Shown here: positions 8,981 to 17,567 of the stretch, in pieces | How the letters are laid out: each line of letters opens with the position of its first letter | Position numbering within the stretch: the stretch's first letter is position 1 | Origin: Hymenobacter nitidus | GTDB lineage: Bacteria; Bacteroidota; Bacteroidia; Cytophagales; Hymenobacteraceae | NCBI RefSeq assembly: GCF_020447315.1 | Contig: NZ_JAJADQ010000001.1 | Span: forward strand, 124,001-188,000 | DNA: 64,000 nt | Direction: 5' to 3' | The notes under the pieces: model-generated | Seen by the model: only the letters and a program-made list of their open reading frames with translations | Databases searched by the model: none | Told to the model about the DNA's origin: nothing | Program-made: the position numbers and the translations under genes

Positions 8981-9033
8981 GGTCGTGATGCCGTTTAAAC
9001 CTTCTGGCCCTGCCGATTTTGCGGAAGGGACTG

Positions 9034-9041
9034 CAAAAGTA
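9034..9041 (-). promoter_or_regulatory. Candidate -7 box for rpmE2
   Basis: Minus strand TACTTTTG fits TAnnTTTG and lies 54 bases before the rpmE2 start. A TTG -33 element is not obvious. Confidence 0.5.
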
Positions 9042-9123
9042 CACGTTAGCTCCGGATTTTAAAAATACCGGCCGTCTTTTCTAGATTTCGCTGTACTACC
9101 CGCCGATAGAACTGGAAAATGTT

Positions 9124-9131
9124 TATTTTTG
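9124..9131 (+). promoter_or_regulatory. Candidate -7 box
   Basis: TATTTTTG matches TAnnTTTG and lies 44 bases before the ATG at 9176, diverging from rpmE2. The position argues that the upstream in-frame ATG at 9119 is not the start. Confidence 0.45.
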
Positions 9132-9175
9132 GTTTCTGCCTGCCCAGTGCTTATTCCGCCCCTGTTGTGCTTCCT

Positions 9176-9574
9176 ATGACCCGTACGGCTACTCTATTCA
9201 GTATTTTATGCTTGTTGATAGGGACGCTGGCCTACGGTGCGACTATTACGCTTTTTCAGGCCACGTTTGATGGCAGCAACGTGCGCGTGGAGTGGGAAGT
9301 GACCAGCGAAACCGGCGTGCAGACCTACGACCTGTGGCGCAAGGCCAACAACGAGCCTTCGTTCACGCACATGACCACGGTGCAGCCCAGCAGCCAGCGC
9401 CGCTACCTCTACCTCGACTCCAACGTGTACCGCGGTACCAATGGCGCGGGCCCCTTCACCTACCGTCTGACGGTGCGTACCTCCGCCGGCGACCAGAACT
9501 ACACAACCGTCCTGAACACGACGCCCAGCGCCGTGCAGCGCTCCTGGGGCAGTATCAAATCGATGTTCCGCTAG
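9176..9574 (+). CDS. Small secreted protein, fibronectin-like fold
   Basis: 132 residues from the ATG at 9176: signal peptide (MTRTATLFSILCLLIGTLAYGA), then one beta-rich domain of about 100 residues. The pattern FDGSNVRVEWEVTSETGVQTY followed by RTSAGDQNYTTVL resembles a fibronectin type III or similar sandwich domain. The family is not recognised with certainty and function is unknown. Ends before a terminator at 9614-9636; a 13-base tract shared with 42564-42576 lies between stop and terminator. Confidence 0.72.
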   Translation: MTRTATLFSILCLLIGTLAYGATITLFQATFDGSNVRVEWEVTSETGVQTYDLWRKANNEPSFTHMTTVQPSSQRRYLYLDSNVYRGTNGAGPFTYRLTVRTSAGDQNYTTVLNTTPSAVQRSWGSIKSMFR

Positions 9575-9582
9575 CCGTGCGC

Positions 9583-9603
9583 AGGTGACATAGTGAGATG
9601 GTG
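9583..9603 (+). repeat. Heptad tract of the GTGA type, single arm
   Basis: The tract GGTGACATAGTGAGATGGTG contains the 13-mer TAGTGAGATGGTG, which recurs exactly at 42564-42576. It is bracketed by GTGCGC at 9577-9582 and 9601-9606. Unlike the other loci in this window no inverted partner arm was found nearby. Confidence 0.55.
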
Positions 9604-9613
9604 CGCTAATCAG

Positions 9614-9636
9614 ACCGGCCCCAAGCCGGTTTTTTT
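9614..9636 (+). terminator. Intrinsic terminator
   Basis: Perfect ACCGGC/GCCGGT stem with a short loop followed directly by at least six T. Ends the small secreted protein gene. Confidence 0.85.
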
Positions 9637-9703
9637 GTGTCCGTATCTTTGGCCGGCGGCTCACGCCAAGACCTTGCAGCTTCACCTTTCACTCTTGCAC
9701 CGC

Positions 9704-10306
9704 ATGCGAATCTGTTTTGCTACCAACAATGAGCACAAGCTCACCGAAGTCCGGGCCCTGCTGCCGGCCAGCATCGAGCTGGTAAGCCTGCGCGACATTG
9801 GCTGCCACGAGGAGCTGCCCGAAACCCAGGACACCCTGGCCGGCAATGCCCGCCAGAAAGCGGAGTACGTGTGGCAGCACTACCAGACCTCCTGCTTCGC
9901 CGACGACACCGGGCTGGAAGTGGCCGCGCTGGGCGGGGAGCCGGGCGTGTACTCGGCCCGCTACGCCGGCCCCCAACGCTCGGCCGCCGACAACGTGGCC
10001 AAGCTGCTGCGGGAGCTGAACGGCAAAGCTGACCGCCAGGCCGACTTCCGGACGGTTATCGCGCTGGTCCTGCCCGGTGGGGTAGTGCACGAGTTTGCCG
10101 GCGCCGTGGCGGGCCAGATAACGCAGGACGTGCGCGGCGTGGATGGCTTCGGCTACGACCCGGTTTTTCAGCCCGAAGGCCATACAGTAACCTTCGCGGA
10201 AATGACGCTGGCCGAGAAAAACACGCTGAGTCACCGGGCGCGGGCCGTAGGCAAGCTGGTAGACTTTCTGCAGGCGCTGGACGGCGAAAAAGTAACAAAA
10301 GCGTAA
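9704..10306 (+). CDS. rdgB: XTP/dITP diphosphatase (RdgB/HAM1 family)
   Basis: House-cleaning pyrophosphatase that removes non-canonical purine nucleoside triphosphates. The ATG at 9704 gives 200 residues beginning MRICFATNNEHK, the normal family N-terminus, although the frame is open further upstream. Motifs seen: NNEHKLTEV, FADDTGLEV, GEPGVYSARYAG, DGFGYDPVF and the C-terminal LSHRARA. It is followed 97 bases later by udk, possibly with a separate promoter. Confidence 0.95.
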   Translation: MRICFATNNEHKLTEVRALLPASIELVSLRDIGCHEELPETQDTLAGNARQKAEYVWQHYQTSCFADDTGLEVAALGGEPGVYSARYAGPQRSAADNVAKLLRELNGKADRQADFRTVIALVLPGGVVHEFAGAVAGQITQDVRGVDGFGYDPVFQPEGHTVTFAEMTLAEKNTLSHRARAVGKLVDFLQALDGEKVTKA

Positions 10307-10356
10307 TTATTCGGGCCTGCTACGGCCGAAAAACGCCGTGGCCCAAGTCATTTTGT

Positions 10357-10364
10357 TACTTTTG
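10357..10364 (+). promoter_or_regulatory. Candidate -7 box upstream of udk
   Basis: TACTTTTG matches TAnnTTTG and lies 39 bases before the udk ATG. No good -33 element was found. Confidence 0.45.
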
Positions 10365-10403
10365 CAGGGTTGGCCCTGTCGGTACGGGCCATTTCCCACC
10401 CCC

Positions 10404-11033
10404 ATGCAACATCCTTTTATCGTCGGTATTACGGGCGGCAGCGCCTCGGGCAAAACCACCTTTCTGCGCCGCCTGCTGGCCTCGTTTCCTGAAGAAGATA
10501 TCTGCCTGATTTCGCAGGACAACTACTACCACCCGCGCGAAAGCCAGCAGATTGATGTAAACGGCGTCACCAATTTCGACCTGCCCGCCTCCATCGACTC
10601 GGCGGCTTACGCGGCCGACGTGCTGCAGATCAGCCAGGGCAAGGAAGTGCGCCGCCAGGAGTACACCTTCAACAACCCCAACGTGACGCCCGCCGAGCTG
10701 GTCTTCCGGCCCGCTCCCATCGTCGTGGTGGAAGGCATCTTCGTGTTTTACTTCGAGGAAGTAGCCAAGCTGCTTGACCTGAAAGTCTACATCGATGCCC
10801 GGGAGCATGTGAAGCTGCAGCGCCGCATCGTGCGCGACCGGGACGAGCGGGGCTACGACCTAGAGGACGTGCTCTACCGCTATACCAACCACGTAGCGCC
10901 TACTTACGAGAAGTATATCAAGCCTTTCAAGCAGGACGCCGACATTGTGATTCCCAACAACCGGCACTTCGACCGGGGCCTGGAGGTGCTGGTTTCTTTT
11001 CTGCAAACCAAGGTAGCCGCCGCCAAAAAATAG
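10404..11033 (+). CDS. udk: Uridine kinase
   Basis: Phosphorylates uridine and cytidine in pyrimidine salvage. From the ATG at 10404 it has 209 residues, close to E. coli Udk. Walker A GGSASGKTT is at residues 11-19; further motifs are SQDNYYHPR, NFDLPASID, VVVEGIFVF and RRIVRDRDERG. A longer GTG-started frame upstream would overlap the likely promoter and is rejected. A strong terminator follows. Confidence 0.95.
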   Translation: MQHPFIVGITGGSASGKTTFLRRLLASFPEEDICLISQDNYYHPRESQQIDVNGVTNFDLPASIDSAAYAADVLQISQGKEVRRQEYTFNNPNVTPAELVFRPAPIVVVEGIFVFYFEEVAKLLDLKVYIDAREHVKLQRRIVRDRDERGYDLEDVLYRYTNHVAPTYEKYIKPFKQDADIVIPNNRHFDRGLEVLVSFLQTKVAAAKK

Positions 11034-11054
11034 CACTTCGCCGTTGACCATATC

Positions 11055-11096
11055 AGCCTTGGCTGGCTCCAGAACGGAGCTGGTCAAGGCTTTTTT
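11055..11096 (+). terminator. Intrinsic terminator of udk
   Basis: A 16-bp stem (AGCCTTGGCTGGCTCC and partner, three G-U wobbles) around AGAAC, followed by six T. Confidence 0.88.
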
Positions 11097-11231
11097 GGGC
11101 TGGTTGCTTTCTTGGGGGCACCAGCCACCGGAAAGTAAGGTTTGAACCTTTAGCTGGGCTGAAAAGAGCTGGGCGCTACGGATTATACTACTGTTTGTTA
11201 GCCTTTCGCCCCTTAATCTGCTCGGTTTGCC

Positions 11232-11262
11232 TTGCCCGCGCTGCCGGGTTTGGCTATATTTG
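11232..11262 (+). promoter_or_regulatory. Bacteroidota promoter TTG-N20-TATATTTG
   Basis: TTG at 11232-11234 and TATATTTG at 11255-11262 with a 20-base spacer match the known flavobacterial/Bacteroides pattern. The predicted transcript start lies just before the ATG at 11280. Confidence 0.65.
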
Positions 11263-11279
11263 TAGCCATTGCTTTGAGA

Positions 11280-11645
11280 ATGTCGGTCTTTATCTCCCAC
11301 TTTTTGCCTCGCCTGCGCTTCACGCTGCTCACAGCTACCCTGCTGTTTGTGCTCGCGCTGAACCACCAGGCCGTTGCCACCTTCCGGATTCCGGTGGGCA
11401 AGGAAACGCGCGTGGGTGCGGGGCCCAAGGCGGCGCTGGTAAAGCAAAAAGTAACCCTGGAAGCCACTTCCCCCCTGGCGTTGTGGCTGGCTCCGGCCCT
11501 TGATATATGGCAGCCCGGCGTTGAGCCGCTGGTGTGGCCCCGGCAGCAGCGGCGCCTGGCCGTTTTGCAGCCCCGGCCCAGTGCCATCCCCGATTTATTC
11601 CGTTCCCGGCTGCTGCTGGCAGCTCTGTCGCCGCACGCTCCGTAG
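11280..11645 (+). CDS. Hypothetical protein with signal peptide
   Basis: 121 residues from the ATG at 11280. The N-terminus (MSVFISHFLPRLRFTLLTA, then hydrophobic up to about residue 33) looks like a signal peptide or anchor. The remainder is rich in Ala, Leu, Pro and Arg with no recognised domain. A well-placed promoter immediately upstream supports its being a gene; conservation is unknown. It lies 128 bases before secDF in the same direction. Confidence 0.55.
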   Translation: MSVFISHFLPRLRFTLLTATLLFVLALNHQAVATFRIPVGKETRVGAGPKAALVKQKVTLEATSPLALWLAPALDIWQPGVEPLVWPRQQRRLAVLQPRPSAIPDLFRSRLLLAALSPHAP

Positions 11646-11773
11646 CGCAGGCTGGCCCCATTGCGCGGCTCCCGGTAGCCGGCGTGCTTTTGCAAGTGCA
11701 GTAGACTCGTGCGTGGCAGCCCAGACTGCCTGATCCGGATTGCTTTTTCCCGAATCCATTTTATTTTCTCTCA

Positions 11774-14700
11774 ATGCGTAATAAAGGACTTATTATCGCG
11801 CTTACGGTCGTCGTTACGGCTTTGTGCGCGTACTTTCTCTTCTTCACCTACATCTCACGCGGGGTGCAGCAGGATGCCGTAAGGTATGCCTCCAAGAGCG
11901 GTAAGCTCGACGAGCGCCAGCGCCAGCACTACCTCGACTCGGTGTGGCGGGCGCCGGTATTCGGCCCCTATACCTACCGCGACGTGCGCGCCTCAGAGCT
12001 GGGCCTCGGCCTTGATTTGAAAGGTGGCATGCACGTAACGCTGGAGGTTTCGCCCGTGGAAATCGTGCGGGCTATGTCGGGCAACTCGAAGGATGTAAAC
12101 TTCAACAAGGCGCTCGTGCAAGCCCAGGAGCTGCAGAAGACCAACCCCTCGACGCCGTTCACGGCTCTGTTTGCCCAGGCCTACCGCACCATTGCTCCCA
12201 ACGACCGGCTGGCGCGAATCTTCGCCAACACGACCAACAAGAGCCGTGGTATCGACATCAACTCGACCAACGAGAAGGTAATTGCTGCCATCGACAAGGA
12301 AGAGGAAGAAGCCATTGAACGCTCGTTCAACATTCTGCGCACCCGCGTGGATAAGTTCGGGGTAAACCAGCCCAACATCCAGCGGGTGAAAGGCACGGGC
12401 CGCATTCAGATTGAGCTACCTGGCGTCGACAACCCCGACCGGGTACGCAAGCTACTCCAGGGCCAGGCCAAGCTCGAGTTCTGGGAAGTATGGCGCACGG
12501 ATGAGTTCGGCCCCTACTTCAACCAGCTCAACGAAGTGCTGACGGCCAAAGAAGCCACCGACAAGCTGAACGGCACCGCCGCTGCTCCCGCTGCCGCTAC
12601 CACCACCGACACTACCGCTACGGCCGCTACTACGGCCGCCGGCGACTCTTCTTCGCTGGCCAGCCAGTTGGCTAAAAAGAAGCCTGCCACTGCTGCTGCC
12701 GACTCGGCTAACCCGCAGCAGGGCAACGCGCTGGCCAAACTCTTCACCATGCCCGGTGCCCTGGGCTCGAACGTGCGTGATACGGCCCGCGTGAACTCGA
12801 TGCTGAAAATGCCCGAAGTTCGCGCCGTACTGCCCCCCAACCTGACGTTCCTGTGGGGTGTGAAGCCCGACGTAATCGAAGGCCAGGAATACCTGCAGCT
12901 CTACGCTATCCGCAAAGGCCGCGAGGCCGTAGCTCCTCTCGGCGGCGAAGTAGTATCGGATGCCCGCCAGGACTACGACCAGGGTGGTCGTCCGGAGGTA
13001 TCGATGCAGATGAACCCCTCGGGCGCCAAGAAGTGGCAGCGTTTGACGGCCGCCAACATTGGCCGTCAGGTTGCCATCGTACTCGACGACTACGTGTACT
13101 CGGCTCCGGTGGTGCAGGCTGAAATTGCCGGTGGCAACTCCAGCATTTCGGGCAACTTCTCCATTGAAGAAGCCCAGGACTTGGGTAACGTACTGAAAGC
13201 CGGTAAGCTGCCCGCTCCTACCCGCATCGTGGAAGAAGCCGTAGTAGGTCCGTCGCTCGGGCAGGAAGCCATCAACCAGGGCTTGTACTCGTCGTTGGCT
13301 GGCCTGGTGCTGATTATGGTGTTTATGGCCCTCTACTACGGTAAGGCCGGCCTGGTGGCTGACGCCGCGCTGCTCTTCAACGGCTTCCTGATTCTGGGCG
13401 TTCTGGCCCAGTTCGGCACGGCCCTCACCCTGCCCGGTATTGCCGGTCTGGTGCTGACCTTCGGTATGGCTGTTGATGCCAACGTACTGATCTTCGAGCG
13501 GATCCGGGAGGAACTCGACCACGGCCTGACCGTGAAAGATGCCATCAACAAGGGCTATGCCCGCGCTTTTTCGGCCATCTTCGACTCCAACGTAACGACG
13601 ATGCTGATTGCCGTTATCCTGGGCTTCTTCGGTACGGGCCCCGTGCAGAACTTCGCCATTACGCTGGGTATCGGCGTACTGACCTCGTTCCTGTCGGCCG
13701 TGTTCGTGTCGCGCATGATTATCGAGTGGCTGACCAAAAACAAGGAAACTACCAGCATTACCTTCAGCACGCCGATTTCACGCCACCTGTTTAAGGGCAT
13801 GAACTTCGACATCGTGGGCAAGCGCAAGATTGCCTACATCGCCTCGACTGTCTTCATCATCATCGGCTTCGTGCTGATGGCCGTACAGGGTGGTCCTAAT
13901 CTGGGCGTTGACTTCCGCGGTGGCCGCAGCTACGTGGTTGATTTCAACAAGGCCGAGGTTGCTTCCGACGTGAAAGAGTCGCTGGCTGATGACTTCAAGG
14001 GTGCCGGTACCGAGGTAAAAACCTTCGGCGCGGCTAACCGTCTGCGCATCACGACCGGCTACCTGGCCGAGGATGAAAGCACCGCCGCTGACGAGAAAGT
14101 GCAGAACGCCTTGCTCGCCGGCCTGAAGCAGTACGGCGCCGACAACCCTCAGATCAAGAGTACCTCGAAAGTAGGCGCTACCATTGCCGACGACATCAAG
14201 AAGACTTCGGTGCTGAGCCTGGGCCTAACCCTGCTGGGTATCTTCGTGTACGTGTTGTTCCGCTTCGAAAAGTGGCAGTACTCGATGGCCGCCGTTATTG
14301 CCCTCTTCCACGATGCCCTGCTGGTTATTGCCGCTTACCCCATTGCCCGTCTGTTCGGTTTGAACTACGAAATGGACCAAATCTTCGTGGCCGCCGTGCT
14401 GACCATCATCGGCTTCTCGATGAACGACACCGTGGTTATCTACGACCGGATCCGGGAATATCTGCGCGAGAACCCCAACCTGACCTTTGCGCAGGTAGTA
14501 AACCCCGCCCTGAACAGCACCTTCTCGCGTACCATGATTACGTTTACCACGGTATTCCTGGTAGTAATCGTGCTCTACATCTTCGGTGGTGAGACGCTCC
14601 GCTCGTTCTCCTTCGCCATGATTGTGGGTATCATCTTCGGTACGTACTCGTCGCTGTTCATTGCCACGCCGATTATCCTCGACACTTACGGCCGCAAGGA

Positions 14701-14779
14701 GGCCCGGGAGCGTGGCACGACCACCTCGACGGTTATTTCCGACGCCGACGCGCCCAAGCTGTCGACCACGGTTCAGTAA
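11774..14779 (+). CDS. secDF: Protein translocase subunit SecDF (fused)
   Basis: 1001-residue fusion of SecD and SecF, which use the proton gradient to help SecYEG export proteins. The SecD part has an N-terminal membrane helix, the D1 motif LGLDLKGGMHV near residue 76, the P1 head, and five membrane helices at about 505-660 with VDANVLIFERIREE. SecF follows from about residue 667, with GVDFRGG and GFSMNDTVVIYDRIRE. A Thr/Ala-rich low-complexity insert of about 50 residues (264-316) lies in the P1 region. Fusion of the two subunits is common in Bacteroidota. Confidence 0.97.
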   Translation: MRNKGLIIALTVVVTALCAYFLFFTYISRGVQQDAVRYASKSGKLDERQRQHYLDSVWRAPVFGPYTYRDVRASELGLGLDLKGGMHVTLEVSPVEIVRAMSGNSKDVNFNKALVQAQELQKTNPSTPFTALFAQAYRTIAPNDRLARIFANTTNKSRGIDINSTNEKVIAAIDKEEEEAIERSFNILRTRVDKFGVNQPNIQRVKGTGRIQIELPGVDNPDRVRKLLQGQAKLEFWEVWRTDEFGPYFNQLNEVLTAKEATDKLNGTAAAPAAATTTDTTATAATTAAGDSSSLASQLAKKKPATAAADSANPQQGNALAKLFTMPGALGSNVRDTARVNSMLKMPEVRAVLPPNLTFLWGVKPDVIEGQEYLQLYAIRKGREAVAPLGGEVVSDARQDYDQGGRPEVSMQMNPSGAKKWQRLTAANIGRQVAIVLDDYVYSAPVVQAEIAGGNSSISGNFSIEEAQDLGNVLKAGKLPAPTRIVEEAVVGPSLGQEAINQGLYSSLAGLVLIMVFMALYYGKAGLVADAALLFNGFLILGVLAQFGTALTLPGIAGLVLTFGMAVDANVLIFERIREELDHGLTVKDAINKGYARAFSAIFDSNVTTMLIAVILGFFGTGPVQNFAITLGIGVLTSFLSAVFVSRMIIEWLTKNKETTSITFSTPISRHLFKGMNFDIVGKRKIAYIASTVFIIIGFVLMAVQGGPNLGVDFRGGRSYVVDFNKAEVASDVKESLADDFKGAGTEVKTFGAANRLRITTGYLAEDESTAADEKVQNALLAGLKQYGADNPQIKSTSKVGATIADDIKKTSVLSLGLTLLGIFVYVLFRFEKWQYSMAAVIALFHDALLVIAAYPIARLFGLNYEMDQIFVAAVLTIIGFSMNDTVVIYDRIREYLRENPNLTFAQVVNPALNSTFSRTMITFTTVFLVVIVLYIFGGETLRSFSFAMIVGIIFGTYSSLFIATPIILDTYGRKEARERGTTTSTVISDADAPKLSTTVQ

Positions 14780-14835
14780 AGACTATAGATTCCTCCGGAG
14801 TTTTCGGGGGAATCGGATTTCGCGCATCATTGAAA

Positions 14836-14865
14836 AAGCCTGACCTCACCGGTCAGGCTTTTTTT
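14836..14865 (+). terminator. Intrinsic terminator of secDF
   Basis: Perfect ten-base stem AAGCCTGACC/GGTCAGGCTT, loop TCACC, followed by T run. A weaker hairpin lies just upstream at about 14789-14815. Confidence 0.92.
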
Positions 14866-14926
14866 GTTGCCCTGATTCCACTGCTTATCAATCATTTACT
14901 ACCTTTTATTTTCCTGAGGCAACCAT

Positions 14927-15565
14927 TTGCCGGGAGCTGCCGAGTCGTTGGATATAACCCCCGATGCCGTGCCCCATACCGACCACGACCCCGAGATGCT
15001 TACCGCCCTGCTGGCTGGTTGCCGCCGGGCGGAGCGCGACGCGCAGCGGCAGCTGTATGGGCTGTATTACAGCTTTGGCATGAGCATTTGCCTGCGCTAC
15101 ACCCGCACCCGCGACGAAGCTATGGAAGCCGTAAACGACGGGTTTATGAAGGTTTTTCGCGACGTGAGCCGCTTCGACGTGGCCCGGCACGAGGTCAGCG
15201 GCTCGTTTCGGGGCTGGCTCAAGCGCATCATGATTCACACGGCCATCGACCATTACCGCGCCCAGGAAAAACACCAGCATCAGCAGGAACTCAGCGAGGC
15301 GGTGTATATGGAGGCCGACACCGGCAACCCGGCCCTGGACGACCTTTCTTACGAGGAGCTTCTTCACCTGATTCAGCAGCTTTCCCCCGCCTACCGCACC
15401 GTGTTCAACCTCTATGTCATCGATGGCTACACCCACGAGGAGGTGAGCAGCCAGCTGGGCATCTCGGTGGGTGCTTCCAAATCAAACCTGTCAAAGGCGC
15501 GCGCCCACCTCAAGTATATTCTTAAAAAAACTAGTCACCATGCGTACGCCGGATATGTCGGATGA
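14927..15565 (+). CDS. ECF-type RNA polymerase sigma factor
   Basis: About 212 residues with sigma region 2 (RQLYGLYYSFGMSICLRY, then DEAMEAVNDGFMKVFRDV) and region 4 (LLHLIQQLSPAYRTVFNLYV, then GYTHEEVSSQLGISVGASKS). It directs RNA polymerase to alternative promoters. The start is uncertain: TTG at 14927 is the first in-frame option after a stop at 14915, with GTG at 14966 and ATG at 14996 as alternatives. The 3' end overlaps the next gene by 26 bases, so the two are translated together. TACCTTTT at 14900-14907 resembles a -7 box. Confidence 0.9.
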   Translation: MPGAAESLDITPDAVPHTDHDPEMLTALLAGCRRAERDAQRQLYGLYYSFGMSICLRYTRTRDEAMEAVNDGFMKVFRDVSRFDVARHEVSGSFRGWLKRIMIHTAIDHYRAQEKHQHQQELSEAVYMEADTGNPALDDLSYEELLHLIQQLSPAYRTVFNLYVIDGYTHEEVSSQLGISVGASKSNLSKARAHLKYILKKTSHHAYAGYVG

Positions 15566-17147
15566 AGAACTGGACGCGCTGTTTCAGCGGGGCGCCGAGA
15601 ACTATCCCGACGAACACAACCTCAGCGCCTGGCTGCAGATGGAGCGGAAGCTGGACGCGGCCGCCGCCGAGCAGCTCGTGCGGCAGCGGGTGCTACGCAT
15701 GGTTGCGCTGGAAGCGGTGTTGCTGCTAGTGGCCTTGCTGGTGTGGTTCGGCGTTTTTGCCCCTTCCGCGCTTCCGCCCCTGGCTTCCGCTACGCTTACT
15801 TCTCCTTCGGCCCGGCAGCTGGAGCAGACTATTGCGGCCCGGCGCCAAACCGCCTTGCCGGCTGCCGCGACTAACCGGCCGACCCCGGCTCGTGAGCCGG
15901 CGGCAGCGCCCGTAGCTCCCCTGGTAGCCGCGGACGTAGCCAGCACCAGCATGCCTGCCAGTGCTTCGCTTCCCACGCCAACTACCCAGATACTGCGCTA
16001 CGAGCATGAAAACCTCACCCGGCCCCGGCGGAAGCAGCTTCTTGCAGCCCTGCCGGTAAACCCAGGCCGCCAACCAGCGGTGGGCTTCCAACACGAGGTG
16101 CGCGCCGCTGTCCGCCCGGCTTCGGCGGCCCCTGCCGCTGTACAGGCATCAGAGGCTTCCGGCGGGGCTGTTTCTTCGCAGCACCCCTCCCCAACCCAAT
16201 TTTCGCTCGGCGTTGTCAACCCTATTTCCCCTACGCTTGAGCATGCGGCCAGTTTACTTCCGGGAAGTGGCCAAGGCATATCAATACGTGAGAATTCTCC
16301 TGTACCGCCAGCTTCAGCGGCGGCACCGGCCGAAACGGTAGCTCCCGAAGCAGCTGTTGCAGCAGCTGCGCGGCCAGGTAGTGAGCCCCTACCCGACCGT
16401 ACTTCGGGAGCCACCCAGCCGGATTCAACGGCTCCGGCCGCTTCCGCAGTAGCCACCAATTCCGCTATAGCCGCTTCGTCGGCGCTGCCGGCTGACTCCA
16501 GCAGGGAGAAAGCACCTCGCGCCAGGCCGGCTTACCGCCTCAGCATCGGGGTGCTGTATGCGCCGGAGCTAAGTGCAGTAGGCTGGGCCAACGGCCCGGG
16601 CCTGGGTAGCAACCTGGGCGTGCAGCTCGAATACCGCCTCACCGACCGGCTGCGCCTTACTGCCGCCGCCCTTCGCTCGGTGAAACGCTACGCCGCCCGC
16701 GGCAGCGACTACCACCCTCCGACCGGCTACTGGACCAACAACCACGATTACACCATCAACCAGGTGGATGCCGTGTGCCGCATCACGGATGTGCCCCTCA
16801 ACCTGCGCTACGATGCGCTGCGCCGCCCAAATGCCGCCGCCTTTGCTTCCATCGGCCTTTCCACGCTGCTCATGCGCAACGAGCAGTACCGCTACGCCTA
16901 CGAATACTACGGCAAGCCCGCCGAGCGTACCTGGAGCCTAGCTAAGGGCTCGAATCACTACCTGAGCGTGCTGAACCTGTCGGTGGGCTACGAGCACAGG
17001 CTGCCGGGGCGCTGGTCGGTGCAGGGGGAGCCGTTCATGAAGATTCCGCTGGGAGGCGTGGGCTTCGGTAAGGTGAAGCTCAGCAGCGCCGGCGTGTTTT
17101 TGGGCCTCAAATATAACCTGCTCCCCACTGCCCCGGACCCGCGCTAA
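15540..17147 (+). CDS. Anti-sigma-like membrane anchor fused to outer-membrane-type beta-barrel
   Basis: 535 residues from the ATG at 15540, inside the sigma factor gene. Residues 1-50 are acidic and helical (MSDEELDALFQRGAENYPDE), like the cytoplasmic part of small anti-sigma factors. A single hydrophobic helix follows at about 54-72 (VALEAVLLLVALLVWFGVF), then some 250 residues rich in Pro, Ala, Ser and Thr. From about 328 to the end alternating amphipathic strands look like an eight-stranded barrel (SIGVLYAPELSAVGWANGPG; ending GVFLGLKYNLL). Known facts: genes overlapping an ECF sigma often encode its regulator. Inference: the protein may link outer membrane, periplasm and sigma factor. 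Fold predictions are mine by eye. Confidence 0.72.
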   Translation: MRTPDMSDEELDALFQRGAENYPDEHNLSAWLQMERKLDAAAAEQLVRQRVLRMVALEAVLLLVALLVWFGVFAPSALPPLASATLTSPSARQLEQTIAARRQTALPAAATNRPTPAREPAAAPVAPLVAADVASTSMPASASLPTPTTQILRYEHENLTRPRRKQLLAALPVNPGRQPAVGFQHEVRAAVRPASAAPAAVQASEASGGAVSSQHPSPTQFSLGVVNPISPTLEHAASLLPGSGQGISIRENSPVPPASAAAPAETVAPEAAVAAAARPGSEPLPDRTSGATQPDSTAPAASAVATNSAIAASSALPADSSREKAPRARPAYRLSIGVLYAPELSAVGWANGPGLGSNLGVQLEYRLTDRLRLTAAALRSVKRYAARGSDYHPPTGYWTNNHDYTINQVDAVCRITDVPLNLRYDALRRPNAAAFASIGLSTLLMRNEQYRYAYEYYGKPAERTWSLAKGSNHYLSVLNLSVGYEHRLPGRWSVQGEPFMKIPLGGVGFGKVKLSSAGVFLGLKYNLLPTAPDPR

Positions 17148-17186
17148 GCCGCTCCGGCACCCGTTTTCCACCTTTTTTCTGTCTGT

Positions 17187-17558
17187 ATGCTACGCCCAGT
17201 ACTTTTTCTGGTTGGCGGACTGACTATGCTCAGCAGTTGCGCCTACGACAACGCGGAGGAGCTGCTGGAAAAGCAGCCTACGCCCGCGTGTGATGTGGCC
17301 GCCACAACCTACAGCGGCACTATTTCCCCCCTTCTGGCCCAGCACTGCCGCACCTGCCACAACTCACGGCTGCCATCGGGCAACGTCAATCTGGACACCT
17401 ACGCCCAGGTGAAAGTGTACGCCGACAATGGCCTGCTGGTGGGCGTCACGAGCCACGCTGACGGCTTCGACCCCATGCCCCAGGGCCAGCCCAAGCTCTC
17501 GGACTGCGACTTGGCCCGCATCCGGAAGTGGGCCGAGGATAAAGCCCCTAACAACTGA
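17187..17558 (+). CDS. Haem c lipoprotein (small c-type cytochrome)
   Basis: 123 residues. Lipobox MLSSC gives a lipidated Cys18. One haem c site is C54xxC57H58 (CRTCH) and a likely axial Met97 lies in FDPMPQGQP. The C-terminus (DCDLARIRKWAEDKAPNN) is typical of small Bacteroidota cytochromes of this kind. It should be a periplasm-facing electron carrier tethered to a membrane. It lies 39 bases after the barrel protein gene and 9 bases before the YceI gene. Confidence 0.9.
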   Translation: MLRPVLFLVGGLTMLSSCAYDNAEELLEKQPTPACDVAATTYSGTISPLLAQHCRTCHNSRLPSGNVNLDTYAQVKVYADNGLLVGVTSHADGFDPMPQGQPKLSDCDLARIRKWAEDKAPNN

Positions 17559-17567
17559 CTAATTGCT

